A DNA stretch of 64,000 nt from Acetobacterium tundrae (GCF_008086615.1 NZ_RXYB01000001.1:248001-312000); one strand, 5' to 3'. Positions 36,036 through 46,467 are shown, counted from the stretch's first letter. Made by a program: numbers and translations. The notes: generated from the sequence alone by a model not told the origin.

Positions 36036-36653
36036 ATGAAAATAATTGGTGTTACCGGAGGAATTGCATCCGGAAAATCCACAGTGATAAGGGTATTAAA
36101 GGAATGCTTCAACTATCCGGTTATCGATGCGGATAAGTTGGCCAGACAGGCAGTTGAGCCCGGCAGCCAGGGCCTTCAAAAGATTGCCGAGGCCTTCGGC
36201 GAAAACTGTTTAAATGAAAAGGACGAACTGAACCGAAGTCTTTTAGGAGAAATTATTGCTGAGGATGAGGAGTCGAGAAAAAAGCTTAATGCGATTGTCC
36301 ATCCGGAAGTCAAAAGATTATATGATGAGCTAATCAATTTCTATGAGAATAACGGAGTAAGTCTTGTTTTTTATGATTGTCCGCTCCTCTTTGAAACAAA
36401 CCTTGAGACCGATGTTGATGAAACCATGCTGGTGGTGGCAGATGAAGAGATTCGAATTAAGCGTATCATGGAAAGAGACGGAGTTTCTCAGGAGTTGGCC
36501 ATAAAAAAGATCGCCATGCAAATGACAGATGATGAAAAGATAAAACGGGCAGATATCATTATTGAAAATAATGGCAGTCTCGACGACTTGCGTATGGCAA
36601 TCAGGGTATATTTCAATAGGTGTAAGCCTGGGATGGCGCATATGATTGATTAA
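36036..36653 (+). CDS. coaE: Dephospho-CoA kinase
   Basis: 205 residues with the P-loop TGGIASGKSTV, the substrate motif DADKLARQAVEPGSQG and DCPLLFET. It performs the last step of coenzyme A synthesis; the previous step, coaD, is also in this window at 25.5 kb. It lies nine bases after polA, a frequent pair. Confidence 0.94.
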   Translation: MKIIGVTGGIASGKSTVIRVLKECFNYPVIDADKLARQAVEPGSQGLQKIAEAFGENCLNEKDELNRSLLGEIIAEDEESRKKLNAIVHPEVKRLYDELINFYENNGVSLVFYDCPLLFETNLETDVDETMLVVADEEIRIKRIMERDGVSQELAIKKIAMQMTDDEKIKRADIIIENNGSLDDLRMAIRVYFNRCKPGMAHMID

Positions 36654-36708
36654 CAATTGATCGGTATGATGGTTTATCGACAATCTGGATAAAAAAATAA
36701 AATTTCTG

Positions 36709-36737
36709 TTGATCTTTTTCATTGATTCCTTTATAAT
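36709..36737 (+). promoter_or_regulatory. Promoter for tRNA-Leu
   Basis: TTGATC at 36709-36714 and a perfect TATAAT at 36732-36737 are separated by 17 bases. The -10 box ends 32 bases before the tRNA. Confidence 0.65.
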
Positions 36738-36769
36738 AAAAAGACAGGGTAAAAAATCCTGCCTTTTAT

Positions 36770-36857
<88 letters not shown>

Positions 36858-36870
36858 TTATTATGAATAA

Positions 36871-36898
36871 AAAGCCGATTGCGGAAGCAATCGGCTTT
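36871..36898. terminator. Bidirectional terminator between tRNA-Leu and phoH
   Basis: A 12-bp perfect stem (AAAGCCGATTGC at 36871-36882 and its complement at 36887-36898) with a GGAA loop. T-rich tails are found on both strands, so it can end the tRNA transcript and the converging phoH transcript. Confidence 0.75.
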
Positions 36899-36986
36899 AA
36901 TTATGTAACATAAAGGAAAGTATTTTCCTTTATGAGTGATGTTGAGTTCCTAATGCTAATTATTTGCTACTGCTAACAGCTATTTT

Positions 36987-38357
36987 CTACATTCTTTGGG
37001 CGGCATCAAAAGCTAATGGTGAACGCAGACATTCATCAGTGAACATAGTCAGTTGGAAACAAAGAGGACTTCCCTTCATTTTTTCTGAAGCATAGCTTAG
37101 TCCGTTGGTTTTTTCATCTAACAAAGGATGGTCGATTTGCATTGGATCTCCAAGTAGAACGACTTTCGTACCCTTTCCAACCCGTGTGATAATACCTTTT
37201 ACTTGTTTGGGAGTCAGATTTTGAGCTTCGTCGATTATTAAAAAAGTATGTGTGATGGATCGACCTCGGATAAAATTCATTGCCTCCGCGGTGATAATAC
37301 CACGCTCAAAAAGCTCATCTATTTTGTGATGGGTTTCAACTTCATTTTGATATCGGGATTTATCATTACGATCCATTAAAACTTCCAGATTATCAATGAT
37401 TGGGCGTAATAAAGGGGCTATTTTTTCCTGCTCATTTCCAGGTAAAAAACCAATTTCTTCATCAAATTGGACATTGGGCCGCGTGATTAAAATTTTTCGA
37501 TATCCTTTTAAATCTGTTTCCAGTGTTTGATGCAACCCTGCCGCAAGGGAATAAAAAGTTTTAGCCGTTCCGGCAGGACCTTTTATGATCACTAAAGGCG
37601 CAGTATCAGCATCTTGCATTAAAGCTTCCTGCAAAAAGCGTTGTCCGACATTTTTAGGCTTTACTCCAAAAGGTTCGATATCTAAACTTTTTAGTGAGAC
37701 AATCTTTTTCCCGTTGAATCGTCCGAGTAATGTTTTTCTATCTTTTGTATCAGATTGAATAATAAAAAACTGATTATATTCGGGGGTAATGTAAGATTTA
37801 GTATTCTGATCATTTAAAATATAGATGTTTTCGGGAAGAATTCCTTTTTTCTTAAAATCTTCCATGTCATCATCGGATGCAAACACGTTCATGCGTCCGG
37901 TATATTGTTCCTCAAAGAGGGGTGATTGTTCGGCAAAAAAATCTTCCGTAGGAATATTAAGCATTTGAGATTTTAATCGAACGACAATGTCTTTGGTAAC
38001 AAGCGTGACTGGCTCACCTTGATCGATCAGACCTTTGCATACCTTTAAAATTCGATTGTCAATCGAATTGCCTTGAAAGCTATATGGAAGCTCCACTGAA
38101 GCAAAATTTGCTTCGATTTTAAGCGTGCCACCGGTTTTAAGTTCGACGCCCTCAAAAAGGTTACCAAGTTTTCTTAATTGTTCTAAAAATCGAATAGACT
38201 GTCTTGCGTTGGAACCACGTTCGCCATCATCGTTTTTAAGTTTGTCCAAATCTTCCAGCACGGCGATGGGAAGGACAATTTTGTTATCTTCAAATGATAA
38301 CAATGCATTAGGTGATTGAATCAAAACATTGGTATCCAGCACATATGTTTTTTGCAT
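36987..38357 (-). CDS. PIN-PhoH family ATPase (YlaK/PhoH2-type)
   Basis: 456 residues from ATG 38357 with GGAGG five bases upstream. The N-terminal PIN ribonuclease domain begins YVLDTNVLIQSP with the acidic residues of the family. The C-terminal PhoH ATPase has the Walker A IKGPAGTAKTF (alanine at the last glycine of the usual GxxxxGK), and FLIIDEAQNL (Walker B) follows. PhoH2 proteins are RNA helicase-ribonucleases tied to RNA turnover; no antitoxin-like partner gene is beside it. Confidence 0.9.
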   Translation of the reverse strand: MQKTYVLDTNVLIQSPNALLSFEDNKIVLPIAVLEDLDKLKNDDGERGSNARQSIRFLEQLRKLGNLFEGVELKTGGTLKIEANFASVELPYSFQGNSIDNRILKVCKGLIDQGEPVTLVTKDIVVRLKSQMLNIPTEDFFAEQSPLFEEQYTGRMNVFASDDDMEDFKKKGILPENIYILNDQNTKSYITPEYNQFFIIQSDTKDRKTLLGRFNGKKIVSLKSLDIEPFGVKPKNVGQRFLQEALMQDADTAPLVIIKGPAGTAKTFYSLAAGLHQTLETDLKGYRKILITRPNVQFDEEIGFLPGNEQEKIAPLLRPIIDNLEVLMDRNDKSRYQNEVETHHKIDELFERGIITAEAMNFIRGRSITHTFLIIDEAQNLTPKQVKGIITRVGKGTKVVLLGDPMQIDHPLLDEKTNGLSYASEKMKGSPLCFQLTMFTDECLRSPLAFDAAQRM

Positions 38358-38510
38358 AAAAACCTCCATAAAATTTATTTTATGTTTTTTAGTTTCAACT
38401 AGATTTTAACCTAAAAAAAGAATTAAAATGTTTTGATCATGTTAAATTTAATAGTATTATGCGTTTTTTGTTAAAATAACTTAATGATTGCTTTATCAAA
38501 GAAAAAGCAA

Positions 38511-38539
38511 TTGACAAAAGAAGGGAAATCAATTAAGCT
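38511..38539 (+). promoter_or_regulatory. Possible promoter for the trp operon
   Basis: A perfect TTGACA at 38511-38516 is followed at 17 bases by TAAGCT (38534-38539), a poor -10 match. The place, about 25 bases before the T-box leader, is right. The -35 box is convincing, the -10 less so. Confidence 0.4.
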
Positions 38540-38565
38540 TTAACTAATTTAATAAATCTTCAAAC

Positions 38566-38853
38566 CGTTGACGTGGAGATAACGGTGTATCGTGCAGTTA
38601 CAGAGAGCGAGGAAGGCTGAGAGCCTCGCACAACGCAGACCATCAAATGGACCACTGAGGGCGTAGCCAAAGGAAACTGAATTTTTTGTTTTCTGAGTAT
38701 TCTACGACGTGACGCATACGTAAGTTGCGAGGAATATGTTAGTATTCTGCAGAGTGTACAGGGATTTTCTCTGTAAATGAAGGTGGTATCGCGGGCTGAA
38801 TTTTTGCGCTCGTCCTTGATTAATTTTATTTAATCAAGGACGAGCGCTTTTTT
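38566..38853 (+). ncRNA. T-box riboswitch leader, tRNA-Trp specific
   Basis: The leader ahead of trpE has the parts of a T-box. Stem I includes an AG-bulge region (AGCGAGGAAGGCTGAGAGCC near 38606) and a specifier loop with TGG at 38648-38650, the tryptophan codon. The T-box bulge AAGGTGGTATCGCGG is at about 38780-38794. An intrinsic terminator has arms 38806-38823 and 38830-38847 and a TTTTTT tail at 38848-38853. Uncharged tRNA-Trp should pair with the TGG and the TGGT bulge, stabilise the antiterminator and switch on trpEGDCFBA; charged tRNA should allow termination. Confidence 0.92.
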
Positions 38854-38888
38854 ATTACCAATTTTTATTTAAAAGAAAGGATAAAGAT

Positions 38889-40352
38889 ATGATTAAACCA
38901 TCCATGGAAGACGCCAGAAAATACTGTGAAACCTACCAGAGTATCCCGATCAGTTTGGAATTGTTTTCGGATATTAAAACACCCATTGAGGTGCTTAAAT
39001 GCTTAAAATCGACCAGTAAGAAATGCTATTTGCTGGAGAGTGTTGAAGGGGGTGAAAAATGGGGGCGTTATTCATTTTTAGGATTTGATCCCACCTTATC
39101 TGTTACCTGCTTAAACGGGGAAGTAACAATAAAAAACGGCAGGGTTAAAGACGGAGTTAGAGATAATCCTTTAGAAGTGCTTAGAAAAATCATTGCGGAA
39201 TGGAAAAGTCCGAAGCTGGATTTTTTACCGGATTTCACTGGCGGTTTTGTGGGTTATGTCTCATATGACTTTGTCAAGTATACCGAAAGAAATTTGACGC
39301 TTGAAAATAACAATGCTGAAGGTTTTGATGATTTAGAACTGATGCTTTTTGATAAAGTCATTGCTTATGATCACTTGCGGCAAAAGATGGTGATCATCGT
39401 TAATATTAAAACGGATGATTTTGAAAAAAATTATATCGATGGGGTCGTCAAACTCATGGAAATAGAATCCTTGATCAAGAATTGCAGCAGTACGGAAAAA
39501 TTTTCAGGAAGAGTCACATCCGATTTTTCTTATCTTTTCTCCAAAGACACTTACTGCAATATGGTGGAAAAGACGAAGGAACATATTTACCAGGGAGATA
39601 TCTTTCAAGCGGTGATTTCCAACCGGATGGAAGCAGCGTTTGAAGGCGATTTGCTGTCAACCTATCGGGTGCTGCGAACCATCAATCCCTCACCTTATAT
39701 GTTTTACATCGACTTTGACGAAATCCAAATTGCCGGAGCTTCGCCGGAGACGCTGGTATCACTGAAAAACTCAAAGCTCTCCACCTTCCCGATTGCCGGT
39801 TCCTGCCCAAGGGGCGCGACATCAAATGAAGATGAAGCTTTTATTGCGGAACTTCTTAAGGATGAAAAAGAATTGAGCGAACACAACATGCTCGTGGATT
39901 TGGGACGAAACGACCTGGGAAAGGTTAGTGAATTTGGAACGGTGGTTGTTGAGGAATACAAACAGGTGGTGAAATATTCGCACATTACCCATATTGCCTC
40001 GACCGTGATAGGAATTTTAAAAGAGCATCTGGATCAATTTGATGCGTTGTCAGCGGTACTGCCGGCGGGAACCCTGTCAGGGGCTCCCAAAAAAAGAGCC
40101 ATGGAAATCATCAATGAACTGGAAGGCGAAAAACGCGGCGTGTATGGCGGTGCCGTCGGGTATATCGATTTTTCCGGAAACATGGACATGTGCATCGCCA
40201 TTCGGATGGCGGTGAAGAAAAATAATAAAGTCTACGTTTCCGCTGGTGCCGGCATTGTCGCTGACAGCATTCCGGAGAAAGAATTTAATGAGTCACACAA
40301 TAAAGCGAGAGCGATGTTTGAAGCGCTTGAACGGGCCCAGGAGGTTGAATAA
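38889..40352 (+). CDS. trpE: Anthranilate synthase component I
   Basis: 487 residues of the chorismate-using family. Visible are LLESVEGGEKWGRYSFLG near the start (tryptophan feedback region with the LLES motif), FQAVISNRMEA, GASPETLVSL, the catalytic PIAGSCPRG and AGIVADSIPEKEFNESHNKA. With TrpG it makes anthranilate from chorismate and glutamine. The start ATG 38889 has AAAGGA ahead. It overlaps trpG by one base. Confidence 0.96.
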   Translation: MIKPSMEDARKYCETYQSIPISLELFSDIKTPIEVLKCLKSTSKKCYLLESVEGGEKWGRYSFLGFDPTLSVTCLNGEVTIKNGRVKDGVRDNPLEVLRKIIAEWKSPKLDFLPDFTGGFVGYVSYDFVKYTERNLTLENNNAEGFDDLELMLFDKVIAYDHLRQKMVIIVNIKTDDFEKNYIDGVVKLMEIESLIKNCSSTEKFSGRVTSDFSYLFSKDTYCNMVEKTKEHIYQGDIFQAVISNRMEAAFEGDLLSTYRVLRTINPSPYMFYIDFDEIQIAGASPETLVSLKNSKLSTFPIAGSCPRGATSNEDEAFIAELLKDEKELSEHNMLVDLGRNDLGKVSEFGTVVVEEYKQVVKYSHITHIASTVIGILKEHLDQFDALSAVLPAGTLSGAPKKRAMEIINELEGEKRGVYGGAVGYIDFSGNMDMCIAIRMAVKKNNKVYVSAGAGIVADSIPEKEFNESHNKARAMFEALERAQEVE

Positions 40353-40936
40353 TGATATTACTTATCGACAATTACGACAGCTTTTCCTATAACCTTTATC
40401 AATATGTGGGGGTCATCAATCCGAATATCCGAGTGATTAAAAATGACGAACTCAGTTTGGAAGAAATCGCTGAATTAAAGCCGGACCATATTATTATTTC
40501 GCCTGGGCCGGGAAGGCCAAAGGATGCCGGTATCTGTGAGCGGGTGATTGATTATTTTAAAGATAAAACGCCGATCCTCGGGGTATGCCTCGGGCATCAG
40601 GCCATTTGTGAAGTGTTTGGCGGAGAAATTACCTATGCCAAAACATTGATGCATGGAAAGCAAAGCTGGGTTCATATTGACAATGAAAACGCCATTTTCA
40701 AGGGATTGACAGCGACGATCGCAGCAGGACGGTATCATTCCCTGGGGGCGGAGCGAAACACCCTTCCGGATGAGTTGCTGATTATTGCAGAAGATGATGA
40801 CGGGGAAGTCATGGCAGTGAAGCACCAGGATTATGAGGTGTATGGGATTCAGTTCCATCCGGAATCGATTTTAACAGAAAACGGAAACAGAATGATCGAG
40901 AATTTTTTAAAGATAGGGAGCGAAGATAATGATTAA
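40352..40936 (+). CDS. trpG: Anthranilate synthase component II (glutamine amidotransferase)
   Basis: 194 residues, class I amidotransferase. The nucleophile sits in GVCLGHQAICEVFGG (Cys near 80) and the His-Glu pair in YGIQFHPESILTENG. It supplies ammonia to TrpE. In some bacteria the same protein serves folate synthesis (PabA); here it is in the trp operon. It overlaps trpE by one base and trpD by eight. Confidence 0.95.
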   Translation: MILLIDNYDSFSYNLYQYVGVINPNIRVIKNDELSLEEIAELKPDHIIISPGPGRPKDAGICERVIDYFKDKTPILGVCLGHQAICEVFGGEITYAKTLMHGKQSWVHIDNENAIFKGLTATIAAGRYHSLGAERNTLPDELLIIAEDDDGEVMAVKHQDYEVYGIQFHPESILTENGNRMIENFLKIGSEDND

Positions 40937-41957
40937 ATCAGCAATTTATGACGTTGTTAATGGGAATGATTTATCCCTGGAGCAAACAAAAGCAGTTATG
41001 AATCAGATTATGAGTGGGGAAGCGACCAATGCCCAGATGGGATCCTTTCTAACGGCTTTACGCCAAAAAGGCGAAACCATTGATGAAATCACCGGCTGTG
41101 CTATGGTTATGCAGGATAAATGCAAAAAAATCCACCCAAAAACCGATGTTCTGGATATCGTGGGAACCGGAGGCGACGAGGTTGGGACTTTCAACATTTC
41201 CACGATTTCATCCTTTGTTATCGCCGCTGGCGGAGTACCGGTTGCGAAACATGGAAATCGCAGTGTTTCCAGCAAATGCGGAAGTGCCGATGTATTGGAA
41301 GCGCTGGGAGTAAACATTGCCTTGTCGGCGGAAGAAAGTGAAAAAATCCTGAATGAGCTGGGAATCTGTTTCATGTTCGCACCCACCTATCATGCCTCCA
41401 TGAAGTATGCGGCGCCAGTGAGGAAAGAATTGGGAATACGGACGATCTTTAATATTTTAGGACCGCTGGCCAATCCGGCCGGAGCCAACCTGCAGCTGCT
41501 TGGTGTTTATGATGAAAAGCTGGTGGAACCCTTAGCCAATGTTCTAAATAACCTTCATGTGAAGCACGGTATGGTAGTTCACGGACACGATGGATTGGAT
41601 GAAATCACCTTGTCGGAGGCTACCACCATTTGTGAAATAGCTGAAGGGAAAATAAAGTCTTTCGTTATTACACCGGAACAGTTTGGATTGAAACGATGTG
41701 AGCTATCCGAACTGATTGGCGGGGATCAAGAGGAAAATGCACGCATAGCCCGGAATATTCTCAATGGAGAAAAAGGCTCTAAACGGGATGTCGTGGTTTT
41801 AAACTCGGCATTTTGTCTCTATCTGTCTCAAGACAACAGGAGCCTTCAGGATTGTGTCAAATTAGCGGAAGAACTGATTGATTCGGGTAAGGCTAAAGAA
41901 AAGTTAGATGTCTTTATTAAACGGACCAATGAAGTTGCCGTTGAGGTTGTTGCATGA
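40929..41957 (+). CDS. trpD: Anthranilate phosphoribosyltransferase
   Basis: 342 residues with the PRPP-binding VGTGGDEVGTFNIST, KHGNRSVSSKCGSADVLE and FNILGPLANPA. It attaches anthranilate to PRPP. It is separate from trpG here, not fused as in enteric bacteria. The stop overlaps the start of trpC by four bases. Confidence 0.96.
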   Translation: MIKSAIYDVVNGNDLSLEQTKAVMNQIMSGEATNAQMGSFLTALRQKGETIDEITGCAMVMQDKCKKIHPKTDVLDIVGTGGDEVGTFNISTISSFVIAAGGVPVAKHGNRSVSSKCGSADVLEALGVNIALSAEESEKILNELGICFMFAPTYHASMKYAAPVRKELGIRTIFNILGPLANPAGANLQLLGVYDEKLVEPLANVLNNLHVKHGMVVHGHDGLDEITLSEATTICEIAEGKIKSFVITPEQFGLKRCELSELIGGDQEENARIARNILNGEKGSKRDVVVLNSAFCLYLSQDNRSLQDCVKLAEELIDSGKAKEKLDVFIKRTNEVAVEVVA

Positions 41958-42727
41958 TCCTGGACCGCATTGTTGAATCCACCCAAAAACGGGTCGCGAC
42001 ATTAAAACAAACCATCCCTCTTCAAGCCCTAAAAGATCAGGCAAAAATATCGGATCATCCCTTTGCCTTTGAAAAAGCCTTGTCGAATGACGGGATCGCC
42101 TTTATCTGTGAAGTAAAAAAAGCATCCCCGTCAAAAGGGGTGATTGCAGAAGATTTTCCCTATGTGAACATTGCCAGAGAATATGAAGCCGCCGGAGCCA
42201 ATGCCATTTCGGTTTTAACCGAACCAGAATTTTTTCAGGGATCCAACGACTATCTGACAGAAATCAAGAAAAACGTGAGTATCCCATTGCTGAGAAAAGA
42301 TTTTATCATTGATGAAATTCAGATTTATGAAGCCAGTCTCATTGGGGCGGATGCGATTTTACTGATTTGTTCCATACTGACGGATGATCAGGTGAAGCGT
42401 TATCTTCAAATTGCTGATGTCTTGGGCTTATCCGTTTTGGTGGAAGCTCATGATGAAGAGGAAATACAGAGAGCGTTAAACGCCGGCGGGCGAATGATTG
42501 GGGTGAACAATCGAAATTTAAAAAACTTTGAAGTGGATATCAACAACAGCATTCGGCTGCGAAAACTGGTGCCACCGGAAATCCTTTTTATTTCTGAAAG
42601 TGGAATAAAGACAGCAGATGATATCATAAAACTACAAGAAAATGGAACGAATGCGGTATTAATTGGCGAAACCCTGATGAAAAGTGGAGATAAGAAAAAA
42701 GAACTGAATAAACTCAAAGGCATGTAA
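41954..42727 (+). CDS. trpC: Indole-3-glycerol phosphate synthase
   Basis: 257 residues, TIM barrel. FICEVKKASPSKGVI holds the catalytic Glu and Lys; LLRKDFIIDEIQIYEA and GVNNRNLKNFEVD and ISESGI follow. It closes the indole ring. It is a stand-alone enzyme, with trpF encoded separately 31 bases downstream. Confidence 0.96.
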   Translation: MILDRIVESTQKRVATLKQTIPLQALKDQAKISDHPFAFEKALSNDGIAFICEVKKASPSKGVIAEDFPYVNIAREYEAAGANAISVLTEPEFFQGSNDYLTEIKKNVSIPLLRKDFIIDEIQIYEASLIGADAILLICSILTDDQVKRYLQIADVLGLSVLVEAHDEEEIQRALNAGGRMIGVNNRNLKNFEVDINNSIRLRKLVPPEILFISESGIKTADDIIKLQENGTNAVLIGETLMKSGDKKKELNKLKGM

Positions 42728-42758
42728 GGCTTCTAAATAAATTAGAAAAAGGTATGAG

Positions 42759-43367
42759 ATGACTAAAATAAAGATTTGCGGATTATCTCGGCTGGAAGAT
42801 ATTGAGGCAGTCAATGAAGCCATGCCGGATTATGTTGGATTAGTTTTCGCAAAAAGCCGGCGGCAGGTGGATGGAGAAAAAGCTAAAGTTTTGAAAGCTG
42901 CTCTGGACCCGACTATCAAAGCGGTGGGTGTCTTTGTCAACCAGCCAATAAAAGAGATAATAGAATTATCCAATAATGGGGTGATTGATGTGATTCAGCT
43001 TCATGGCGATGAGGATGATGAGACCATTATTACTTTAAAACAGGCGGTATCCCTTCCAATCATCAAAGCCATGCGAATTAGAGGCAGGATGGATATTAAA
43101 GAAACCATTGGCGACTTTCGTTTATTTGATACCTATGATGCCAATCAGTATGGCGGATCGGGAGAATGTTTCAACTGGGGATTGATTGCTGATATTAAAG
43201 AGGGCTTCTTTTTAGCGGGAGGTCTTAATAGTGATAACGTTAAAGAAGCGATTAATCAAGTGAACCCCTATGGCGTGGATATCAGCAGCGGGGTTGAAAC
43301 GGACGGAAAAAAAGATCGTGACAAAATCATAAAAATTATCGAAATAATAAGGAGAATGAATCAATGA
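42759..43367 (+). CDS. trpF: Phosphoribosylanthranilate isomerase
   Basis: 202 residues. The N-terminal [11 protein letters not shown] carries the catalytic cysteine, SRRQV binds phosphate, and VIQLHGDE and [15 protein letters not shown] complete the family pattern. It carries out the Amadori rearrangement ahead of TrpC. It overlaps trpB by four bases. Confidence 0.95.
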   Translation: MTKIKICGLSRLEDIEAVNEAMPDYVGLVFAKSRRQVDGEKAKVLKAALDPTIKAVGVFVNQPIKEIIELSNNGVIDVIQLHGDEDDETIITLKQAVSLPIIKAMRIRGRMDIKETIGDFRLFDTYDANQYGGSGECFNWGLIADIKEGFFLAGGLNSDNVKEAINQVNPYGVDISSGVETDGKKDRDKIIKIIEIIRRMNQ

Positions 43368-44548
43368 GCAAAGGAAAATACGGGGTTCACGGGGGACAGT
43401 ACATTCCCGAGACTCTGATGAATGCAATCATCGAACTGGAAGCAGCCTATGAACACTATAAAAATGATCAAGATTTTCAAGATGAACTCACAGAGTTGCT
43501 GAATGAATATGCCGGACGACCATCTCGGTTGTATTATGCAAAAAAAATGACGAAAGATTTAGGCGGAGCAAAAATCTATTTAAAAAGAGAAGATTTAAAC
43601 CATACCGGATCTCATAAAATAAACAACGTATTAGGTCAGGCTTTGTTGGCTAAGAAAATGGGAAAAACACGTCTCATTGCTGAAACAGGAGCAGGACAGC
43701 ATGGCGTGGCTACTGCTACCGCCGCAGCGCTGATGGGCTTTGAATGCGAGATCTTTATGGGAAAAGAAGATACTGATCGGCAGGCCCTTAATGTTTTTAG
43801 AATGGAATTGCTGGGAGCCCGGGTACATGTGGTGACGGCGGGAACCATGACCCTTAAAGATGCGGTTAATGAAACGATGAGGGAGTGGACGAAACGGGTG
43901 GAAGATACCCATTATGTTCTCGGTTCGGTGATGGGACCTCACCCCTTTCCTGAAATGGTTCGGGATTTTCAAAGTGTGATCAGTAAAGAAGCGCGGCAGC
44001 AGATTCTTGAAAAAGAGGGAAAGCTGCCCAGTGCCGTAATCGCCTGCGTCGGCGGCGGCAGTAATGCCATGGGTGCCTTTTATAATTTTATAGCGGATAA
44101 AGAGGTTAAACTGATTGGCTGTGAAGCTGCCGGCAAAGGTGTCGATACCGCTCTTACCGCAGCAACGATTGCCAAGGGCAGTTTGGGAATATTCCATGGC
44201 ATGAAGTCCTATTTCTGTCAGGATGAGTTCGGCCAAATCGCGCCGGTGTATTCCATCTCCGCGGGCTTGGATTATCCTGGTATTGGTCCTGAACATGCCA
44301 ACCTTCATGATACTAAACGGGCCGAGTATGTCGCGATTACAGATGATGAAGCGGTGAATGCTTTTGAATATCTTTCAAAAACAGAGGGAATTATCCCCGC
44401 CATTGAATCGGCTCATGCCATTGCTTATGCCATGGTGTTGGCGCCAAAAATGAAAAAGGATGAAATTATTATTGTCAATGTCTCCGGTCGGGGCGACAAA
44501 GACGTGGCAGCCATTGCCCGATATAAGGGGGAAAATATCTATGAGTAA
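43364..44548 (+). CDS. trpB: Tryptophan synthase beta subunit
   Basis: 394 residues, PLP-dependent. [17 protein letters not shown] contains the PLP lysine, [13 protein letters not shown] the catalytic glutamate loop, and [10 protein letters not shown] the phosphate cup. It joins indole and serine. This is the TrpB1 type expected beside trpA, with which it overlaps by eight bases. Confidence 0.97.
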   Translation: MSKGKYGVHGGQYIPETLMNAIIELEAAYEHYKNDQDFQDELTELLNEYAGRPSRLYYAKKMTKDLGGAKIYLKREDLNHTGSHKINNVLGQALLAKKMGKTRLIAETGAGQHGVATATAAALMGFECEIFMGKEDTDRQALNVFRMELLGARVHVVTAGTMTLKDAVNETMREWTKRVEDTHYVLGSVMGPHPFPEMVRDFQSVISKEARQQILEKEGKLPSAVIACVGGGSNAMGAFYNFIADKEVKLIGCEAAGKGVDTALTAATIAKGSLGIFHGMKSYFCQDEFGQIAPVYSISAGLDYPGIGPEHANLHDTKRAEYVAITDDEAVNAFEYLSKTEGIIPAIESAHAIAYAMVLAPKMKKDEIIIVNVSGRGDKDVAAIARYKGENIYE

Positions 44549-45326
44549 TTTACAAGCGAATAAAATATCGAAAATCTTTAAAGACAATAAAGCCTTTATT
44601 GCTTTTCTCACCGCCGGAGATCCGTCTTTGGATAAAACCGAAGAATTTATTTTAGCAATAGAAAAAGCCGGGGCAGATCTGGTGGAGATTGGGATTCCAT
44701 TCTCTGATCCCATTGCCGAAGGACTGGTTATTCAAGAAGCCAATGAACGGGCCCTGAGCGTTGGTACCACAACTGATAAAATCTTTATGATGGTAAAACG
44801 GGTGCGACAGAAAACAGCGATTCCGCTGGTCTTCTTAACCTATATCAATCCCATTTTTGTTTATGGGATTGATCGCTTTTTTAAAGCTTGTCAGGAATCA
44901 GGAATTAACGGGATCATCATTCCCGATCTGCCTTTTGAAGAAAAAGGAGAAGTTTTAGACGTTGCGAAAACCTATGGCGTGGATGTGATTACCTTGATTG
45001 CGCCAACTTCAAAAGACCGGATTCAGACACTGGCGAAGGAAGCCACCGGGTTTATTTACCTTGTTTCTTCAATGGGCGTTACCGGAGTGAGAAGCGAAAT
45101 AAAAACAGACTTGAAGACCATGATTGACGATATTCGGCAGGTTTCTGAGACACCAATCGCCGTGGGATTTGGAATTTCAGATCCTGATCAGGCTAAAGCA
45201 ATCGCGAAGATATCTGATGGCGTGATTGTCGGCAGTGCCATTGTGAAAATCATCTCCGAACACGGAGATAACGCCAGTGATAGTTTATACAATTATGTAA
45301 AATCAATGAAGGAAGCCATTTCATAG
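44541..45326 (+). CDS. trpA: Tryptophan synthase alpha subunit
   Basis: 261 residues from ATG 44541; an in-frame codon at 44460 lies inside trpB. The pattern includes [29 protein letters not shown] (catalytic Glu and Asp), IIPDLPFEE and SSMGVTGVR. It splits indole-glycerol phosphate to indole, passed through a tunnel to TrpB. It is the last gene of the complete trpEGDCFBA operon. Confidence 0.96.
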   Translation: MSNLQANKISKIFKDNKAFIAFLTAGDPSLDKTEEFILAIEKAGADLVEIGIPFSDPIAEGLVIQEANERALSVGTTTDKIFMMVKRVRQKTAIPLVFLTYINPIFVYGIDRFFKACQESGINGIIIPDLPFEEKGEVLDVAKTYGVDVITLIAPTSKDRIQTLAKEATGFIYLVSSMGVTGVRSEIKTDLKTMIDDIRQVSETPIAVGFGISDPDQAKAIAKISDGVIVGSAIVKIISEHGDNASDSLYNYVKSMKEAIS

Positions 45327-45471
45327 AACCATTTAACTTGGTTTAATACATGAACTAATAAATACTTGAGCAAAAAATAACAGTCAATATTGCTTTTTTT
45401 ATCTGTGAAAAAGGGTAAAACATGTTATAGTATAGTTTAGGATACTAATAATATTTATAGGAGGAAGTCTT

Positions 45472-46467
45472 ATGAAAAAGTTTATTAATGATGTTGAAAA
45501 CGTTGAAAATGAAATGCTGGAAGGTATTGTTCTAGCTCATCCCGAATATGTGAAACGTCTTGAGGGTTTTGACGTTCTTGTTCGTGCAGACAAGAAAGTT
45601 GGAAAAGTTGCATTAGTGAGTGGCGGCGGAAGCGGACACGAACCAGCTCATGGCGGATATGTTGGAAAAGGCATGCTAGACGCTGCTGTAGCAGGTTCCA
45701 TATTTACTTCTCCAACACCAGATCAAGTATTTGAAGCGATTAAAGCGGTTGATGCCGGTAAAGGTGTGTTATTAGTTATTAAGAATTATACTGGTGATAT
45801 CATGAATTTTGAAATGGCGGCTGAACTTGCTGAAGCAGAAGGAATTAAAGTAGCCAATGTTGTTACGAATGATGATGTTGCTGTTGAAGATAGTCTTTAT
45901 ACAACCGGTCGACGCGGTGTTGCGGGAACCGTTTTTGTTCACAAAATTGCAGGAGCAATAGCTGAAGCTGGTGCCAGCCTTGAAGAAGTAAAAGCGGTAG
46001 CAGAAAAGGTCATTGCAAACGTGAGAACGATGGGCGTGGCACTTAAACCATGTACGGTTCCAGCTGCCGGAAAACCGGGATTTGAATTGTCAGAAGATGA
46101 AATGGAACTGGGTATCGGGATTCATGGTGAACCAGGAACTGAGAGAAAACCGATTCAGACAGCGGATGTCATTGTTGATTATTTAATGGAAAGAATCCTA
46201 AAAGATATGAATCCTCAATCTGGGGATGAAGTAGCGGTTATGATCAACGGATCTGGCGCAACCCCACCAATGGAACTATATATTCTTAATCGTCGGGTTC
46301 ATCAAATTCTAGCTGACAAAGGGGTCAAGATATTCAAAACTTTTGTAGGAGATTATATGACTTCCATTGATATGGCTGGGGCATCCATTACGTTGTTAAA
46401 ACTTGATGGTGAATTAAAAGACTTGCTTATGGCGAAAGCAGATACCATTGGCTTTAAAATGGAATAA
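45472..46467 (+). CDS. dhaK: PTS-dependent dihydroxyacetone kinase subunit DhaK
   Basis: 331 residues. VALVSGGGSGHEPAHGGYVG binds the substrate, and the histidine in GIGIHGEPG forms the covalent hemiaminal bond with dihydroxyacetone. GGAGG lies upstream of ATG 45472. With DhaL and DhaM it makes dihydroxyacetone phosphate with phosphate from PEP. There is no regulator (DhaS/DhaR) next to it. The product feeds glycolysis, so a role in glycerol or C3 metabolism is likely. Confidence 0.95.
   Translation: MKKFINDVENVENEMLEGIVLAHPEYVKRLEGFDVLVRADKKVGKVALVSGGGSGHEPAHGGYVGKGMLDAAVAGSIFTSPTPDQVFEAIKAVDAGKGVLLVIKNYTGDIMNFEMAAELAEAEGIKVANVVTNDDVAVEDSLYTTGRRGVAGTVFVHKIAGAIAEAGASLEEVKAVAEKVIANVRTMGVALKPCTVPAAGKPGFELSEDEMELGIGIHGEPGTERKPIQTADVIVDYLMERILKDMNPQSGDEVAVMINGSGATPPMELYILNRRVHQILADKGVKIFKTFVGDYMTSIDMAGASITLLKLDGELKDLLMAKADTIGFKME

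Noticed and set aside
45403-45431. Promoter for dhaKLM
   Set aside because: TATAGT at 45426-45431 has only a three-of-six -35 partner (CTGTGA). Too weak to list as a feature.
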